Origin: Rubinisphaera italica
Lineage (GTDB): Bacteria > Planctomycetota > Planctomycetia > Planctomycetales > Planctomycetaceae
NCBI RefSeq assembly: GCF_007859715.1
Contig: NZ_SJPG01000001.1
Location: 3,498,728 to 3,562,727 of the forward strand
Direction of reading: 5' to 3'
DNA length: 64,000 bases
Shown: piece by piece, positions 55,918 through 64,000 of the stretch
Numbering within the stretch: the first letter of the stretch is position 1
How the letters are laid out: each line of letters begins with the position of its first letter
The notes under the pieces: generated by a model
Told to the model about the DNA's origin: nothing
The model's input: only the letters and a program-made list of their open reading frames with translations
Database searches by the model: none
Made by a program: the position numbers and the translations under genes

Positions 55918-55975
55918 GTGCCACGGCTCTGTGAGCCGTGTAATTCGAACTGCACGGCTCACAGAGCCATGGCAC
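55918..55975. repeat. Inverted CACGGCTCTGTGAGCCGTG repeat
   Basis: GTGCCACGGCTCTGTGAGCC and its inverted partner CACGGCTCACAGAGCCATGG pair with one mismatch around a 12-base spacer, and each arm is itself partly palindromic. AGGCTGTGCCTG and GGCAGAGCCTG variants flank it. Confidence 0.7.
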
Positions 55976-56048
55976 TAATTATTTAACATAGCTGAATTGT
56001 CAGGCAGAGCCTGACTGACGGCGAAAAATCTAATCACAGAAGTGAAAC

Positions 56049-57722
56049 ATGGCTCAACAATACATTTTTCAAATGGAAAACCTGACCCGCATCTACGATG
56101 AGAAAGCGGTTCTGGAAAATATCTGGCTGTCATTCTATCCGGGTGCAAAAATTGGAGTCCTCGGCAGCAACGGATCCGGAAAAAGTACCCTGCTCCGAAT
56201 TATGGCTGGGAAGGATAAGGATTTCATGGGCACGGCTGAGCCTGCCAAGGGTGTCAAAATCGGTTACTTCGAGCAGGAACCCCAGCTCGATCCCCAGAAA
56301 ACCGTGGGAGAATGCATCGAAGATGGTGTCGAGGAATCTCGCGCGATTCTCGATCGCTATAACGAAATCAATATGAAATTTGGTGAGGAGATGACTCCCG
56401 AAGAAATGGAAGCCCTCATCGAAGAGCAGGCTGCCGTTCAGGATAAGATTGATGTCGGCAACCTGTGGGAACTCGATCGTCAACTCGAAATCGCGGCTGA
56501 TGCATTGCGTCTGCCACCTGCTGAGGCAATCGTTGAACATCTCTCTGGGGGTGAAAAGCGTCGGGTCGCCTTGTGTCAACTCCTGTTGAAAAACCCGGAT
56601 ATGATCCTCATCGACGAACCAACCAACCATCTGGATGCCGAATCGGTTTCCTGGCTGGAGCAGTTCCTCGACAAATTCCCGGGCACCGTCGTTGCGGTGA
56701 CCCATGACCGGTATTTCCTGGACAATGTCGCTGGCTGGATTCTCGAACTGGATCGCGGACACGGATATCCCTACGAAGGGAATTATACATCGTGGCTTGA
56801 GCAGAAAATGAAGCGACTGGAAGTTGAAGAGAAACGGGAATCGCGACGGCAGAAAGAATTGAAGCGGGAACTGGAATGGTCGAAAATGTCTCCCAAGGCT
56901 CGGGCGACTAAAAACAAAGCTCGTTTGCAACGACTGGATGACCTGCAAAGTCAGCAATATGACGAACGTGAAGGCGCAGCCGACATTCAGATTCCGATTT
57001 CCCGTCCGCTGGGAGATCTTGTTGTGAAATTCACGGGAGTTTCGAAATCGTTTGGCGATCGGACCCTCTTCAAAGATCTCGAGTTCAACCTGCCTCGTGG
57101 AGGAATTGTCGGCGTCATCGGTCCGAATGGAGCCGGTAAAACGACTCTGTTCAAACTGATCATGGGCACAGAAAAACCAGATACCGGCGAAATTAAAATC
57201 GGCGAAACGGTCGACCTGGCTTATGTTGACCAGAGCCGCGATGCACTCGATGGCAAGAAAACGGTTTACGAGGAAATCAGTGGTGGACACGATACCCTTG
57301 AAATCGGCGGCTCAAAAATCCACGCACGTGCCTATTGCGGACGTTTCAACTTCAAGGGTTCCGATCAGCAGAAATTTGTCGGCGATCTCTCTGGGGGAGA
57401 ACGAAACCGCGTTCATCTTGGTAAATTGCTGCGATCTGGTGGAAATTTAATGCTGCTGGATGAACCGACGAACGATCTGGATGTCGAAACATTGCGGTCC
57501 CTTGAAGAAGGATTGAACAACTTCAGCGGCTGTGCAATGGTGACAAGCCATGATCGCTGGTTCCTGGATCGAATTGCCACACACATCCTGGCCTTTGAAG
57601 GCGATGGAAATGTTGTGTGGTTTGAAGGGAATTACAAGATGTATGACATCCAGCGAAGAGAACGACTCGGGGATATTTCGGATCGTCCTTCTCGCTCGCA
57701 GTTTAAGCCGATTACAAGATAA
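56049..57722 (+). CDS. ettA: ABC-F protein EttA, energy-dependent translational throttle
   Basis: A cytosolic ABC-F ATPase that binds the ribosomal E site and gates entry into elongation according to ATP level. The 557-residue length and order match EttA. Walker [10 protein letters not shown] and GPNGAGKTT, signatures [12 protein letters not shown] and [12 protein letters not shown], Walker [14 protein letters not shown] and [13 protein letters not shown], the P-site tRNA linker (about 240-310, [20 protein letters not shown]) and the arm in domain 1 are all present. It is followed by thrC about 80 bases downstream. Confidence 0.95.
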   Translation: MAQQYIFQMENLTRIYDEKAVLENIWLSFYPGAKIGVLGSNGSGKSTLLRIMAGKDKDFMGTAEPAKGVKIGYFEQEPQLDPQKTVGECIEDGVEESRAILDRYNEINMKFGEEMTPEEMEALIEEQAAVQDKIDVGNLWELDRQLEIAADALRLPPAEAIVEHLSGGEKRRVALCQLLLKNPDMILIDEPTNHLDAESVSWLEQFLDKFPGTVVAVTHDRYFLDNVAGWILELDRGHGYPYEGNYTSWLEQKMKRLEVEEKRESRRQKELKRELEWSKMSPKARATKNKARLQRLDDLQSQQYDEREGAADIQIPISRPLGDLVVKFTGVSKSFGDRTLFKDLEFNLPRGGIVGVIGPNGAGKTTLFKLIMGTEKPDTGEIKIGETVDLAYVDQSRDALDGKKTVYEEISGGHDTLEIGGSKIHARAYCGRFNFKGSDQQKFVGDLSGGERNRVHLGKLLRSGGNLMLLDEPTNDLDVETLRSLEEGLNNFSGCAMVTSHDRWFLDRIATHILAFEGDGNVVWFEGNYKMYDIQRRERLGDISDRPSRSQFKPITR

Positions 57723-57802
57723 CTGAGATGTTCCTTCTCCCCAAGAGAAGGAAATTAAAGATACCCAACAGTCTGATCGACGATTAATTCGGGAGTTTAC
57801 TC

Positions 57803-59206
57803 ATTACCACTTTCAACGACTATTCCTCAGCCGCTTATCAGGCGTGCTTATTGCCCGAGAACACCGAAACATATTCGTTGAGTGAAGTCCGTACGAACGG
57901 AACCAACGGCGACCTGCTCGACATCCGTTATGACTGGGACAAAATTCCTGTTCCCTCGAGCCTGAAGGAATTCGAAAAACGCTGGTCAACCCGTAACAAT
58001 CCCCTCGATTACTCGGGTGTCTGGCGGTTCCGGGAACTGTTCCCTTTCGCTCCAGAGAATCAAATCGTCACGATTGGTGAAGGTCAAACCGTTCTGCAGC
58101 AGAATGATGGTGTCGCCAAATATGCGGGAATCAATTCGGGTGGACTTTATCTGCAATACGAAGGAATGAATCCCTCCGGCAGTTTCAAAGACAACGGCAT
58201 GACTGCCGCCTCGACTCATGCCCGCATGGTCGGTGCCAAGTTTACCGCCTGTGCTTCAACCGGTAATACGAGTGCATCTCTGGCCATTTATGGAGGTATC
58301 ACGGGACTGTTTCAGGTACTGGTATTTGTCGGCTCGGGAAAGATCGCTTACGGAAAACTTTCACAGGCCCTCGATTACGGAGCCGTCACTTTGCAAATTG
58401 ATGGCGACTTTGACGATGCCCTCAAACAGGTGCGACGCGTTTGCGATCAAGCTGGCATTTATCTTTGCAACAGCGTAAATCCCTTCCGACTCGAAGGTCA
58501 GAAATCGATCATGTATCGCGTACTTGAAGGACTCGGCTGGGAAGTTCCCGACTGGATTGTCGTTCCCGGCGGAAACCTGGGCAACTCGAGCGCGTTCGGC
58601 AAAGCGTTCATGGAACTCAAAGAACTCGGTCTGATTGACCGCATACCAAGATTGGCCGTCATCAATGCAGCCGGTGCTTCCACACTCACCCGGATGTATA
58701 ACGATGAAGGTCTGCGCTGGAATGACGGTAAGCCTGATCAGAATCTGATCGCCGAATATTTCCGACGCATGGATGAACAGGACGGCCGAGCCGGTACGCT
58801 GGCTTCGGCGATTGAAATCAATCGACCGGTGAATTTGACGAAATGTTTAAGAGCACTTTCCGTTTGTGATGGTGTCGTTCGCGATGTGTCCGACGAAGAG
58901 ATTCTCGATGGCAAAGCCCAGGTTGGTCGGCACGGTTTCGGCTGTGAACCAGCCAGTGGTGCCAGTGTTGCCGGGGCCAAATTGCTGCGGGAACAGGGTA
59001 TCATTGCGCCGAGCGATCGGGTTGTCTGTATTTTGACGGGCCATCAATTAAAGGATCCGACCGTAACTGTCGCTTATCATTCCGGCGATCGTGAAGCTCT
59101 CGCCAAGCATGGTGCAGTTGAACCTCACTTTGGGAATGCCCCCATTCGTGTCGACAACGATTTCGACAAAATCATGGAAGTCATCGAGCAATATTCGGGG
59201 GAATAG
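57803..59206 (+). CDS. thrC: Threonine synthase, apparent ATT start
   Basis: PLP enzyme that makes threonine from O-phosphohomoserine. The first ATG or TTG in this frame is TTG 57851, but ATT 57803 follows GGGAG by seven bases, with an in-frame TAA just before it. It adds [16 protein letters not shown], which resembles the family N-terminus. The 467-residue product has the PLP lysine in [11 protein letters not shown] and [10 protein letters not shown], then [12 protein letters not shown] and TGHQLKDP. The N-terminal zinc ribbon typical of this class has lost most of its cysteines ([15 protein letters not shown]). The ATT reading awaits N-terminal data; the gene itself is certain. Confidence 0.93.
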   Translation: MTTFNDYSSAAYQACLLPENTETYSLSEVRTNGTNGDLLDIRYDWDKIPVPSSLKEFEKRWSTRNNPLDYSGVWRFRELFPFAPENQIVTIGEGQTVLQQNDGVAKYAGINSGGLYLQYEGMNPSGSFKDNGMTAASTHARMVGAKFTACASTGNTSASLAIYGGITGLFQVLVFVGSGKIAYGKLSQALDYGAVTLQIDGDFDDALKQVRRVCDQAGIYLCNSVNPFRLEGQKSIMYRVLEGLGWEVPDWIVVPGGNLGNSSAFGKAFMELKELGLIDRIPRLAVINAAGASTLTRMYNDEGLRWNDGKPDQNLIAEYFRRMDEQDGRAGTLASAIEINRPVNLTKCLRALSVCDGVVRDVSDEEILDGKAQVGRHGFGCEPASGASVAGAKLLREQGIIAPSDRVVCILTGHQLKDPTVTVAYHSGDREALAKHGAVEPHFGNAPIRVDNDFDKIMEVIEQYSGE

Positions 59207-59333
59207 TTGCTGGGGATTGAATCCAGCATAAGAAACTCCGTAAAATTCGATAGTATGAATTTCGAGAGGCGAACGAATGCAGAATATAGCACTGAATTGC
59301 TCAGAATCCTTCTGAGTACAAAACAGGAAACGG

Positions 59334-59846
59334 TTGAAGTCGATGAATAATCCTTATGAAGATCTGGAATATCTCTCCGAAAATCTCCCTGACGAAGGAG
59401 AGTCGGTCATCATCAGTCGACGTCGTGGCCAGTTGGTTTGCGAACCTTTCATGGATTCTCAAACGGGTTCAGAAACGACTGTTGGCGTGATCAACCGCGA
59501 ATTTTACGGACGGCTCGTTGCCACGAATGCGAAACTGAGACACTTCTGGTCCCGTCCACTGATTCTGTCTTTGCTTTTGATTTATGCGGTCAGCATTGGC
59601 ATGCAGCAGTTCATTCATCTGGGCTGGTCAGATTGGGTTCTGTATCTGGCTGCAGCGACAGTCATTCTGGTGTCCGTCGGTTCGCTGGTTCGATTTCGAC
59701 AACGGATTTATTTCCGTTCGATTGTCTGCCCGCTGCTTCAGCAGTTAATGAGCGATCATCAGATCGACAAATATTCGCTGATTGCCTACCTCTCAACACA
59801 ACGGCAACTTGGACCACTTTACATGGCGATGACTCGCTGGACGTGA
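59334..59846 (+). CDS. Hypothetical membrane protein
   Basis: A 170-residue protein with two adjacent hydrophobic helices (about 80-100 and 106-122: [18 protein letters not shown] and [17 protein letters not shown]). It has a soluble N-terminal part ([25 protein letters not shown]) and a C-terminal part that may hold a small all-alpha domain ([28 protein letters not shown]). TTG 59334 follows AGGA; the ATG at 59343 has no ribosome site. I do not recognise the family. It lies between thrC and the AP/NPP-family gene on the same strand. Confidence 0.7.
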   Translation: MKSMNNPYEDLEYLSENLPDEGESVIISRRRGQLVCEPFMDSQTGSETTVGVINREFYGRLVATNAKLRHFWSRPLILSLLLIYAVSIGMQQFIHLGWSDWVLYLAAATVILVSVGSLVRFRQRIYFRSIVCPLLQQLMSDHQIDKYSLIAYLSTQRQLGPLYMAMTRWT

Positions 59847-59887
59847 TCGTCGGTTAAGTATTCTTCCATTAATTAAATTGCAGACTT

Positions 59888-59915
59888 TCCCCCTCGCTGA
59901 CGCTTCGGGTTAAGA
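59888..59915. repeat. CTCGCTGACGCTTCGGGTTA element
   Basis: Inverted copy of the 41826-41852 element, lying just upstream of the AP/NPP-family gene. Confidence 0.6.
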
Positions 59916-59935
59916 GATTAGATTTGATCAACACC

Positions 59936-61258
59936 ATGTCTCACCGCTCCGCTGCTCTAGTCTCGATTCCCGGGCTTCGTGCTCAAGACATCGCCCAGAT
60001 GCCAACACTCTCTCGACTGGCGGGTGAAGGTTCGCAGATTCCGCTTGTCCCTTCGTTCCCGCCCGTGACCTGTCCCGTGCAAATTTCCATGTCAACCGGA
60101 GTAGATCCTTCCGAGCATGGGGTGATTGCAAACGGTTTTTACTGGCGGGATAAGCATCAGGTTGAAATGTGGACGGCTTGGAATGAAGTCATTCAGGCAC
60201 CGCGGATTTGGGACCGACTGCGGGAACACGATGAGGAACTCACTTCAGCGGTCTGGTTTCCGTTACTAACCAAAGGCACCTCTTCAGATTATGCCTGCAC
60301 TTTTGCACCCATCCATAATCCCGATGGTTCGGAATCGCTCTGGTGTTATACAAAGCCAACCGAACTTTATGGCGAACTCCGGGATGAGTTGGGTCATTTT
60401 CCACTCAAACATTTCTGGGGACCACTTGCGAATATCAAATCGAGTGCCTGGATTATCGACTCGGCTATCGTCGCCGCTCAGAAATATGCTCCACGGTTTT
60501 ACTTCATCTATCTGCCGCATCTGGACTATGCCGCTCAGAAGTTTGGTCCAAACAGTCCGGAAGCGAAACAGGCTCTTGTCGACTTGGATGCAGAGTTGGA
60601 AAAACTCATCAGTGGTTTTGAGCAGGCTGGTTTGAAAGATGTGCTGTGGCTGTTCGCAGGAGAATATGCAATCACAGAAGTTGATGCGGTTTCCTATCCG
60701 AATCGATTGTTACGCGAAGCAGGGTTATTGACCGTCGAAACCAAAGACGACGGCGAGTGGATTGATTTTGCCAACACACCTGCCTGGGTCCTGGCGGATC
60801 ATCAGTTTGGGCACGTCTTCGTGAAAGAGGCTGGCAACATTGAAAAGGTCGCCGAAGTTCTGCGAGCCGATCCCCTGATTGAACAGGTACTGGTAGGAGC
60901 GGAACGTGCGAGCTTGAATCTCGATCATGAGCGGAGTGGTGAAATCGTCATCATTTCCAAACCGAATGCCTGGTTTGCCTATTACTACTGGCTGGATGAT
61001 AACAAAGCTCCCGGCTTTGCCCGAACGATCGATATCCATCGCAAACCGGGTTACGATCCGTGCGAGATGTTTATCAATATGCCGAGCATGCAGACACCGC
61101 TCGATGCAACACTCGTCAAAGGCTCGCATGGTTATCCTGCCGATTCTCCTGCGCGAGAGACCGTGCTGATCAGTTCAGATGCCAGCCTGATTTCGGGTGA
61201 TCGCATCCGCGATGTTGATCTGGCCGAGATTGTTTATAAGAACTTTGGAATTGAATAA
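59936..61258 (+). CDS. AP/NPP-superfamily protein with degenerate metal site
   Basis: A 440-residue relative of alkaline phosphatase/nucleotide pyrophosphatase enzymes, which use two zinc ions and a Thr or Ser nucleophile. The family segment [14 protein letters not shown] keeps the nucleophile position (T45), [13 protein letters not shown] keeps D197, and SHGYPADSP keeps the last histidine. The first aspartate (usually in DG) is replaced in ALVSIPGLR, the His in DxxGH is Q201, and the SDHGM segment reads AGEYAI. Thus about four of six usual ligands are changed, and the enzyme is probably inactive or modified. ATG 59936 is preferred to the in-frame TTG 59924. Its next neighbour, a TPR gene, converges. 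Confidence 0.82.
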   Translation: MSHRSAALVSIPGLRAQDIAQMPTLSRLAGEGSQIPLVPSFPPVTCPVQISMSTGVDPSEHGVIANGFYWRDKHQVEMWTAWNEVIQAPRIWDRLREHDEELTSAVWFPLLTKGTSSDYACTFAPIHNPDGSESLWCYTKPTELYGELRDELGHFPLKHFWGPLANIKSSAWIIDSAIVAAQKYAPRFYFIYLPHLDYAAQKFGPNSPEAKQALVDLDAELEKLISGFEQAGLKDVLWLFAGEYAITEVDAVSYPNRLLREAGLLTVETKDDGEWIDFANTPAWVLADHQFGHVFVKEAGNIEKVAEVLRADPLIEQVLVGAERASLNLDHERSGEIVIISKPNAWFAYYYWLDDNKAPGFARTIDIHRKPGYDPCEMFINMPSMQTPLDATLVKGSHGYPADSPARETVLISSDASLISGDRIRDVDLAEIVYKNFGIE

Positions 61259-61261
61259 CGA

Positions 61262-62350
61262 TCATTTTTTCCAGAACTGCCAGGGCTTCTTTTTATCTGC
61301 TTTTGGTATCGATTTCGGTTTTATCAGTTCGTCAAACGATTTCGGCTGGGGACGGTCACCATTGGAAACATCATTGATGATGTTCTGAATGTTGTGATTG
61401 ATCTTGTCTTGAGGATCCAGTTTCAAAGCCGCTCGAATCGTTTTTTCAGCCTCCGGTAATTTCCCCGCCAGCAAATAGGCGATGGCCAGGTTACCAATCG
61501 TCGGAGAATTGTCTGGCTGCAAACTGGCAGCATGCTGATTCACTTCGACGGCTTCATCAAACTTATTGAGACTCAAACAGGCTCCTGCCAGCTCACGAGG
61601 AATTGCTTCCACTCCTTTTTCCAGTTCGAACGCTCGACGAAAAGCTTCATACGCTTTTTCCGTATTTCCAAGAGACGAATGCCCTTTCCCATAAAACCAG
61701 AGGGCATTCCACCAGTCAGGCTCTTCAGCAAGAACCTGATCCAGCAATGTTAAAGCCTCCTGAACATCTATTGCCGCCTGTCCGGTCAAAAATGGCTGAC
61801 CGGGATTATGAAAATGTTTCTGGATAATTTCAGAAGCCGTTTTATAATAAGCCTCCACTGGAGTTGATGTCCGTCCAATGAAGAGTTCTTTACCGGAGTT
61901 CTTATCTCGATAGACTTCGACATTCCCCTCAACGCGCACAAACTCCATATCCTTCATGTCCTCTTTAGTCCCGTAAAGTAATCCAGAACCGACTTTAGGA
62001 TCCCAGCCTTCATAGGTAAAAAGATTTTGGGGATCTGTTCCAACTTTCCAGGCAATTATCGCCTTTTCCCAGCGTGTTGAAGCAAGCCATTCGCAGTAAG
62101 GAGTCACCGACTGATCAAACTCGTTCACTATCACGAGATCAGAATCCGGTCCCTGTGTTCCATTGATGTCCAATTCTTCGAGAGACTCCCGATATTTAAA
62201 AGCATCTTCCTGAGTCATAAAACTGCTGGACCACAGATGGTCATCAGCAATTGTTTTACAGTTGGCTGGTTTCAAGGTGCCATCATCGAGCAGATGCTGA
62301 ATGCGACTTTTCAGCATGACTACGGCATAACCTTCAATGGGAATCGTCAT
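61262..62350 (-). CDS. TPR protein
   Basis: A 362-residue soluble protein. The N-terminal half (about 1-190) is of no recognised family (IEGYAVVMLKSRIQHLLDDG, TRWEKAIIAWKVG). The second half (about 195-330) has TPR repeats (WWNALWFYGKGHSSLGNTEKAYEAF, IPRELAGACLSLNKFDEAVEVN, PTIGNLAIAYLLAGKLPEAEKTI). The tail is a basic, proline-rich stretch ending KKPWQFWKK. It probably scaffolds protein interactions. It ends three bases from the AP/NPP-family stop codon on the other strand and leads no clear operon. Confidence 0.8.
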   Translation of the reverse strand: MTIPIEGYAVVMLKSRIQHLLDDGTLKPANCKTIADDHLWSSSFMTQEDAFKYRESLEELDINGTQGPDSDLVIVNEFDQSVTPYCEWLASTRWEKAIIAWKVGTDPQNLFTYEGWDPKVGSGLLYGTKEDMKDMEFVRVEGNVEVYRDKNSGKELFIGRTSTPVEAYYKTASEIIQKHFHNPGQPFLTGQAAIDVQEALTLLDQVLAEEPDWWNALWFYGKGHSSLGNTEKAYEAFRRAFELEKGVEAIPRELAGACLSLNKFDEAVEVNQHAASLQPDNSPTIGNLAIAYLLAGKLPEAEKTIRAALKLDPQDKINHNIQNIINDVSNGDRPQPKSFDELIKPKSIPKADKKKPWQFWKK

Positions 62351-62386
62351 GGAGCGTCCTCACTTGTGTTAATTTTCAAACAGAAT

Positions 62387-62845
62387 TTAGCAAGTTCCCC
62401 GCTGTTCCCGCGCCTGTTCATACTCAGCAATAAAATCACTGACTGACGTGCTGGCAATAATTTCGGCGATTGTTTCCAGAGGCAAATCATCAAGTGATTT
62501 GAAGCGAATACAGGATTTTCCCATGTTGAGCTTTTTATTGGCTGCTTTAAATGCCTTGACGAGCCGCCCCATTTTCCCCGCCTCCTGATAGACGCACATC
62601 AAATACAGCGAGCAGTAATTCTTCTGCGAAGCCAGTGCGATGTAATTGAGTGGTTGTTTGTTGTAAGTCTCCGGATAGCGATTCAAGGGAACTTCATAAC
62701 TGATCATTCCCCAGTTCATCGTCTCCTCATAGCCTTGCGGCAAATTATCGAGAATCAACTGGCGCAGTTCGCTGATGATCTCACGCCGATCTTCCTGTAA
62801 AGAATTCAGGTAGTCAGTAACCGTTTTTGCCTGACTGGAAACCAT
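62387..62845 (-). CDS. DUF1801-family protein
   Basis: A 152-residue cytosolic protein of the DUF1801 (YdhG-like) family: VTDYLNSLQEDRREIISELRQLI at the start, then MNWGMISYEVP, ALASQKNYCSLYL and KLNMGKSCIRFKSLDDLPLETIAEII are typical. Some relatives are called iron chaperones, but no activity is established here. It lies on the same strand as the TPR gene, 36 bases upstream, so cotranscription is likely. Confidence 0.87.
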   Translation of the reverse strand: MVSSQAKTVTDYLNSLQEDRREIISELRQLILDNLPQGYEETMNWGMISYEVPLNRYPETYNKQPLNYIALASQKNYCSLYLMCVYQEAGKMGRLVKAFKAANKKLNMGKSCIRFKSLDDLPLETIAEIIASTSVSDFIAEYEQAREQRGTC

Positions 62846-62869
62846 AGGATTTCATCCAAGATAGTGAAA

Positions 62870-63817
62870 TTACTGAAACCGCTTATTCAATTCCGTCAAC
62901 CCATTGACAACAAGATCCCAATCTCCAATCAGAACATACGTGCGAAACTGGTAATCGGTCGCGGGAACTCCTGAGGTGTTTCGATAGCGGCAAACGCAAT
63001 TCCATTTCACGACACGATGAGCGGGAAAATCAAATCGACCATAGCCAGGTCCTTGCCAACCATCGGGAAAGTTAACCGGCGGCATGACGCAAGCCATAGC
63101 ATGTTTTTTATCGGTTGTGGTGAATATTAAAGGATGTTTCTGCTCGCCGGGACCAACGGAAATCGGCAATACTTCGCCACTCGATAGATTGTAAGTAAAA
63201 AACTGATCGAACTCAGGAGGCATGTAGCCAGTGAGCACTTCGAACTGTGCGAAGTTATGCCGTTCATCAATCGGTAAACCGAAAGTGGTCTCATACTCAA
63301 TGACTTGAGGCAAGTCTTTGATACCAATCTGCACACGTTTGGTAAGCGTATGGTTGGAAAGAATCGTTTGATTCTTAGCTGGATTTCCAAATGACTTTCC
63401 GTTTGGTGGTAACCAGAATGCCATTTGAGTAGTCGTCTGCAACAGATTTTTATCAGCAATCAGATGCAGCAGTCGACTTGAAGAAGTCGGGCCAGCACTA
63501 TCGGCGACCGAACCGGCTTCAGTCGGGTTGAAGGTTTCGGGAATCATCGGAGAACCGAAGTCGAAGTTCGTTGCCGATTGCAACTGACGACCGTGATCGG
63601 CGCTGTTAATGAACTCTTGACCATTCCAGGTTATGGAATCAATGGCGCCAGCAAGTCTCTCGGTTGTTGTGATTACGATTTCTGAATTGGCCAGTGGACT
63701 GCTGATCCTGCTGTTGCCCGAGACCTTAAACTCTTCAGATGAAACTTGCTGCGATGAAAGACTCATGCCGTAACAGAGGGAACCGAAAAACACAATCAAT
63801 TTTACAATCAGAAACAT
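62870..63817 (-). CDS. Secreted hypothetical protein
   Basis: A 315-residue protein with a hydrophobic N-terminus (MFLIVKLIVFFGSLCYGMS) that looks like a signal peptide. The mature part is beta-rich (ITWNGQEFINSADHGRQLQ, TQMAFWLPPNG, TKRVQIGIKDLPQVIEYETTFGL, YMPPEFDQFF) and could be a carbohydrate- or cell-wall-binding beta sandwich. I do not recognise the family. It precedes the DUF1801 gene by 24 bases on the same strand, so the three genes may form one unit (secreted protein, DUF1801 protein, TPR protein). Confidence 0.72.
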   Translation of the reverse strand: MFLIVKLIVFFGSLCYGMSLSSQQVSSEEFKVSGNSRISSPLANSEIVITTTERLAGAIDSITWNGQEFINSADHGRQLQSATNFDFGSPMIPETFNPTEAGSVADSAGPTSSSRLLHLIADKNLLQTTTQMAFWLPPNGKSFGNPAKNQTILSNHTLTKRVQIGIKDLPQVIEYETTFGLPIDERHNFAQFEVLTGYMPPEFDQFFTYNLSSGEVLPISVGPGEQKHPLIFTTTDKKHAMACVMPPVNFPDGWQGPGYGRFDFPAHRVVKWNCVCRYRNTSGVPATDYQFRTYVLIGDWDLVVNGLTELNKRFQ

Positions 63818-63918
63818 TGAGATCGCCGCAATTATTATCCACTAATTTTTCACTGCGAATTGATTTTTTCAGGCAATTTCACAACAGCAAACCATGTAGC
63901 TGACTATTCTCCAAGTCA

Positions 63919-64000
63919 TTAAAAAGGCGATGCTGAAGGTGTAGTTGCTGCAGGTGTTTCAGGAGATGCAGCAGGCGCTCCATTTCCATTGGGGGCTGGT
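63919..64000 (-). CDS. C-terminal fragment of a Pro/Ala-rich protein, cut by the window edge
   Basis: The minus strand is open from the right edge to a TAA at 63919-63921. It reads PNGNGAPAASPETPAATTP and ends SASPF. Low-complexity proline-, alanine- and threonine-rich tails are common in exported planctomycete proteins. Start and identity lie outside the window. Confidence 0.5.
   Translation of the reverse strand, partial: PAPNGNGAPAASPETPAATTPSASPF

Noticed and set aside
56130..57290. A 386-codon minus-strand frame opposite ettA
   Set aside because: It is antisense to a fully typical ettA and its translation resembles no family; long shadow frames are expected opposite conserved genes.

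Overview
The window comes from a planctomycete chromosome, most likely a Planctomycetaceae-type organism with a moderate G+C content (an impression; base composition was not computed). Supporting signs are a DUF1559 prepilin-like protein with the H-X9-DG motif, many secreted or TPR proteins of planctomycete type, a flagellar motor gene, a GyrA with an acidic insert, and sparse operons separated by palindrome-rich gaps. Most genes are housekeeping. There is no prophage, insertion sequence, CRISPR array or rRNA. The one RNA gene is a tRNA-Cys.

Layout. 0-7 kb: a Ser/Thr kinase, a BRCT-MerR-TPR regulator, glyA, a 53-residue CsrA-like protein and an HtrA protease with an upstream partner. 7-14 kb: tRNA-Cys, gyrA, a response regulator, a GAF/PP2C phosphatase and pdxA. 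14.7-20.3 kb: a small hemP gene under a promoter whose spacer is a Fur-box-like palindrome, divergent from a secreted set (DUF1559 protein, lipoprotein, DUF4198-like/kelch protein, PQQ-type propeller). 20-27 kb: a zinc-ribbon protein, an MFS carrier, an ABC exporter and a C-terminal protease. 27-34 kb: metG and the rpmF-plsX-fabD-acpP-fabF fatty-acid cluster. 34.6-43 kb: an orphan HicB-like protein, a large autotransporter, an LRR protein with small membrane proteins, an RluD-type synthase and a tandem membrane-protein pair. 43.5-52.9 kb: fliM split by a frameshift, proA, a YkgJ-type protein, ruvB, an LplT-PlsC-Aas fusion and a DapA-like aldolase. 53-64 kb: a protein made of three 76-residue repeats, a GNAT-nitrilase fusion, a molybdenum-carrier-like protein, ettA, thrC with an apparent ATT start, a degenerate AP/NPP-family protein, TPR and DUF1801 proteins, and secreted proteins.

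How the genes work together. Lipid synthesis and repair are represented by the fab cluster and the LplT-Aas fusion. Signalling is represented by the kinase, response regulator and PP2C phosphatase. Envelope quality control is represented by HtrA and the tail-specific protease. An iron-responsive unit is suggested around hemP. Several proteins look like catalytically or functionally degenerate versions of known folds: the CsrA-like protein, the AP/NPP-family protein and the zincin-like domain of the autotransporter. Intergenic DNA carries several families of REP-like palindromes, some probably acting as terminators.
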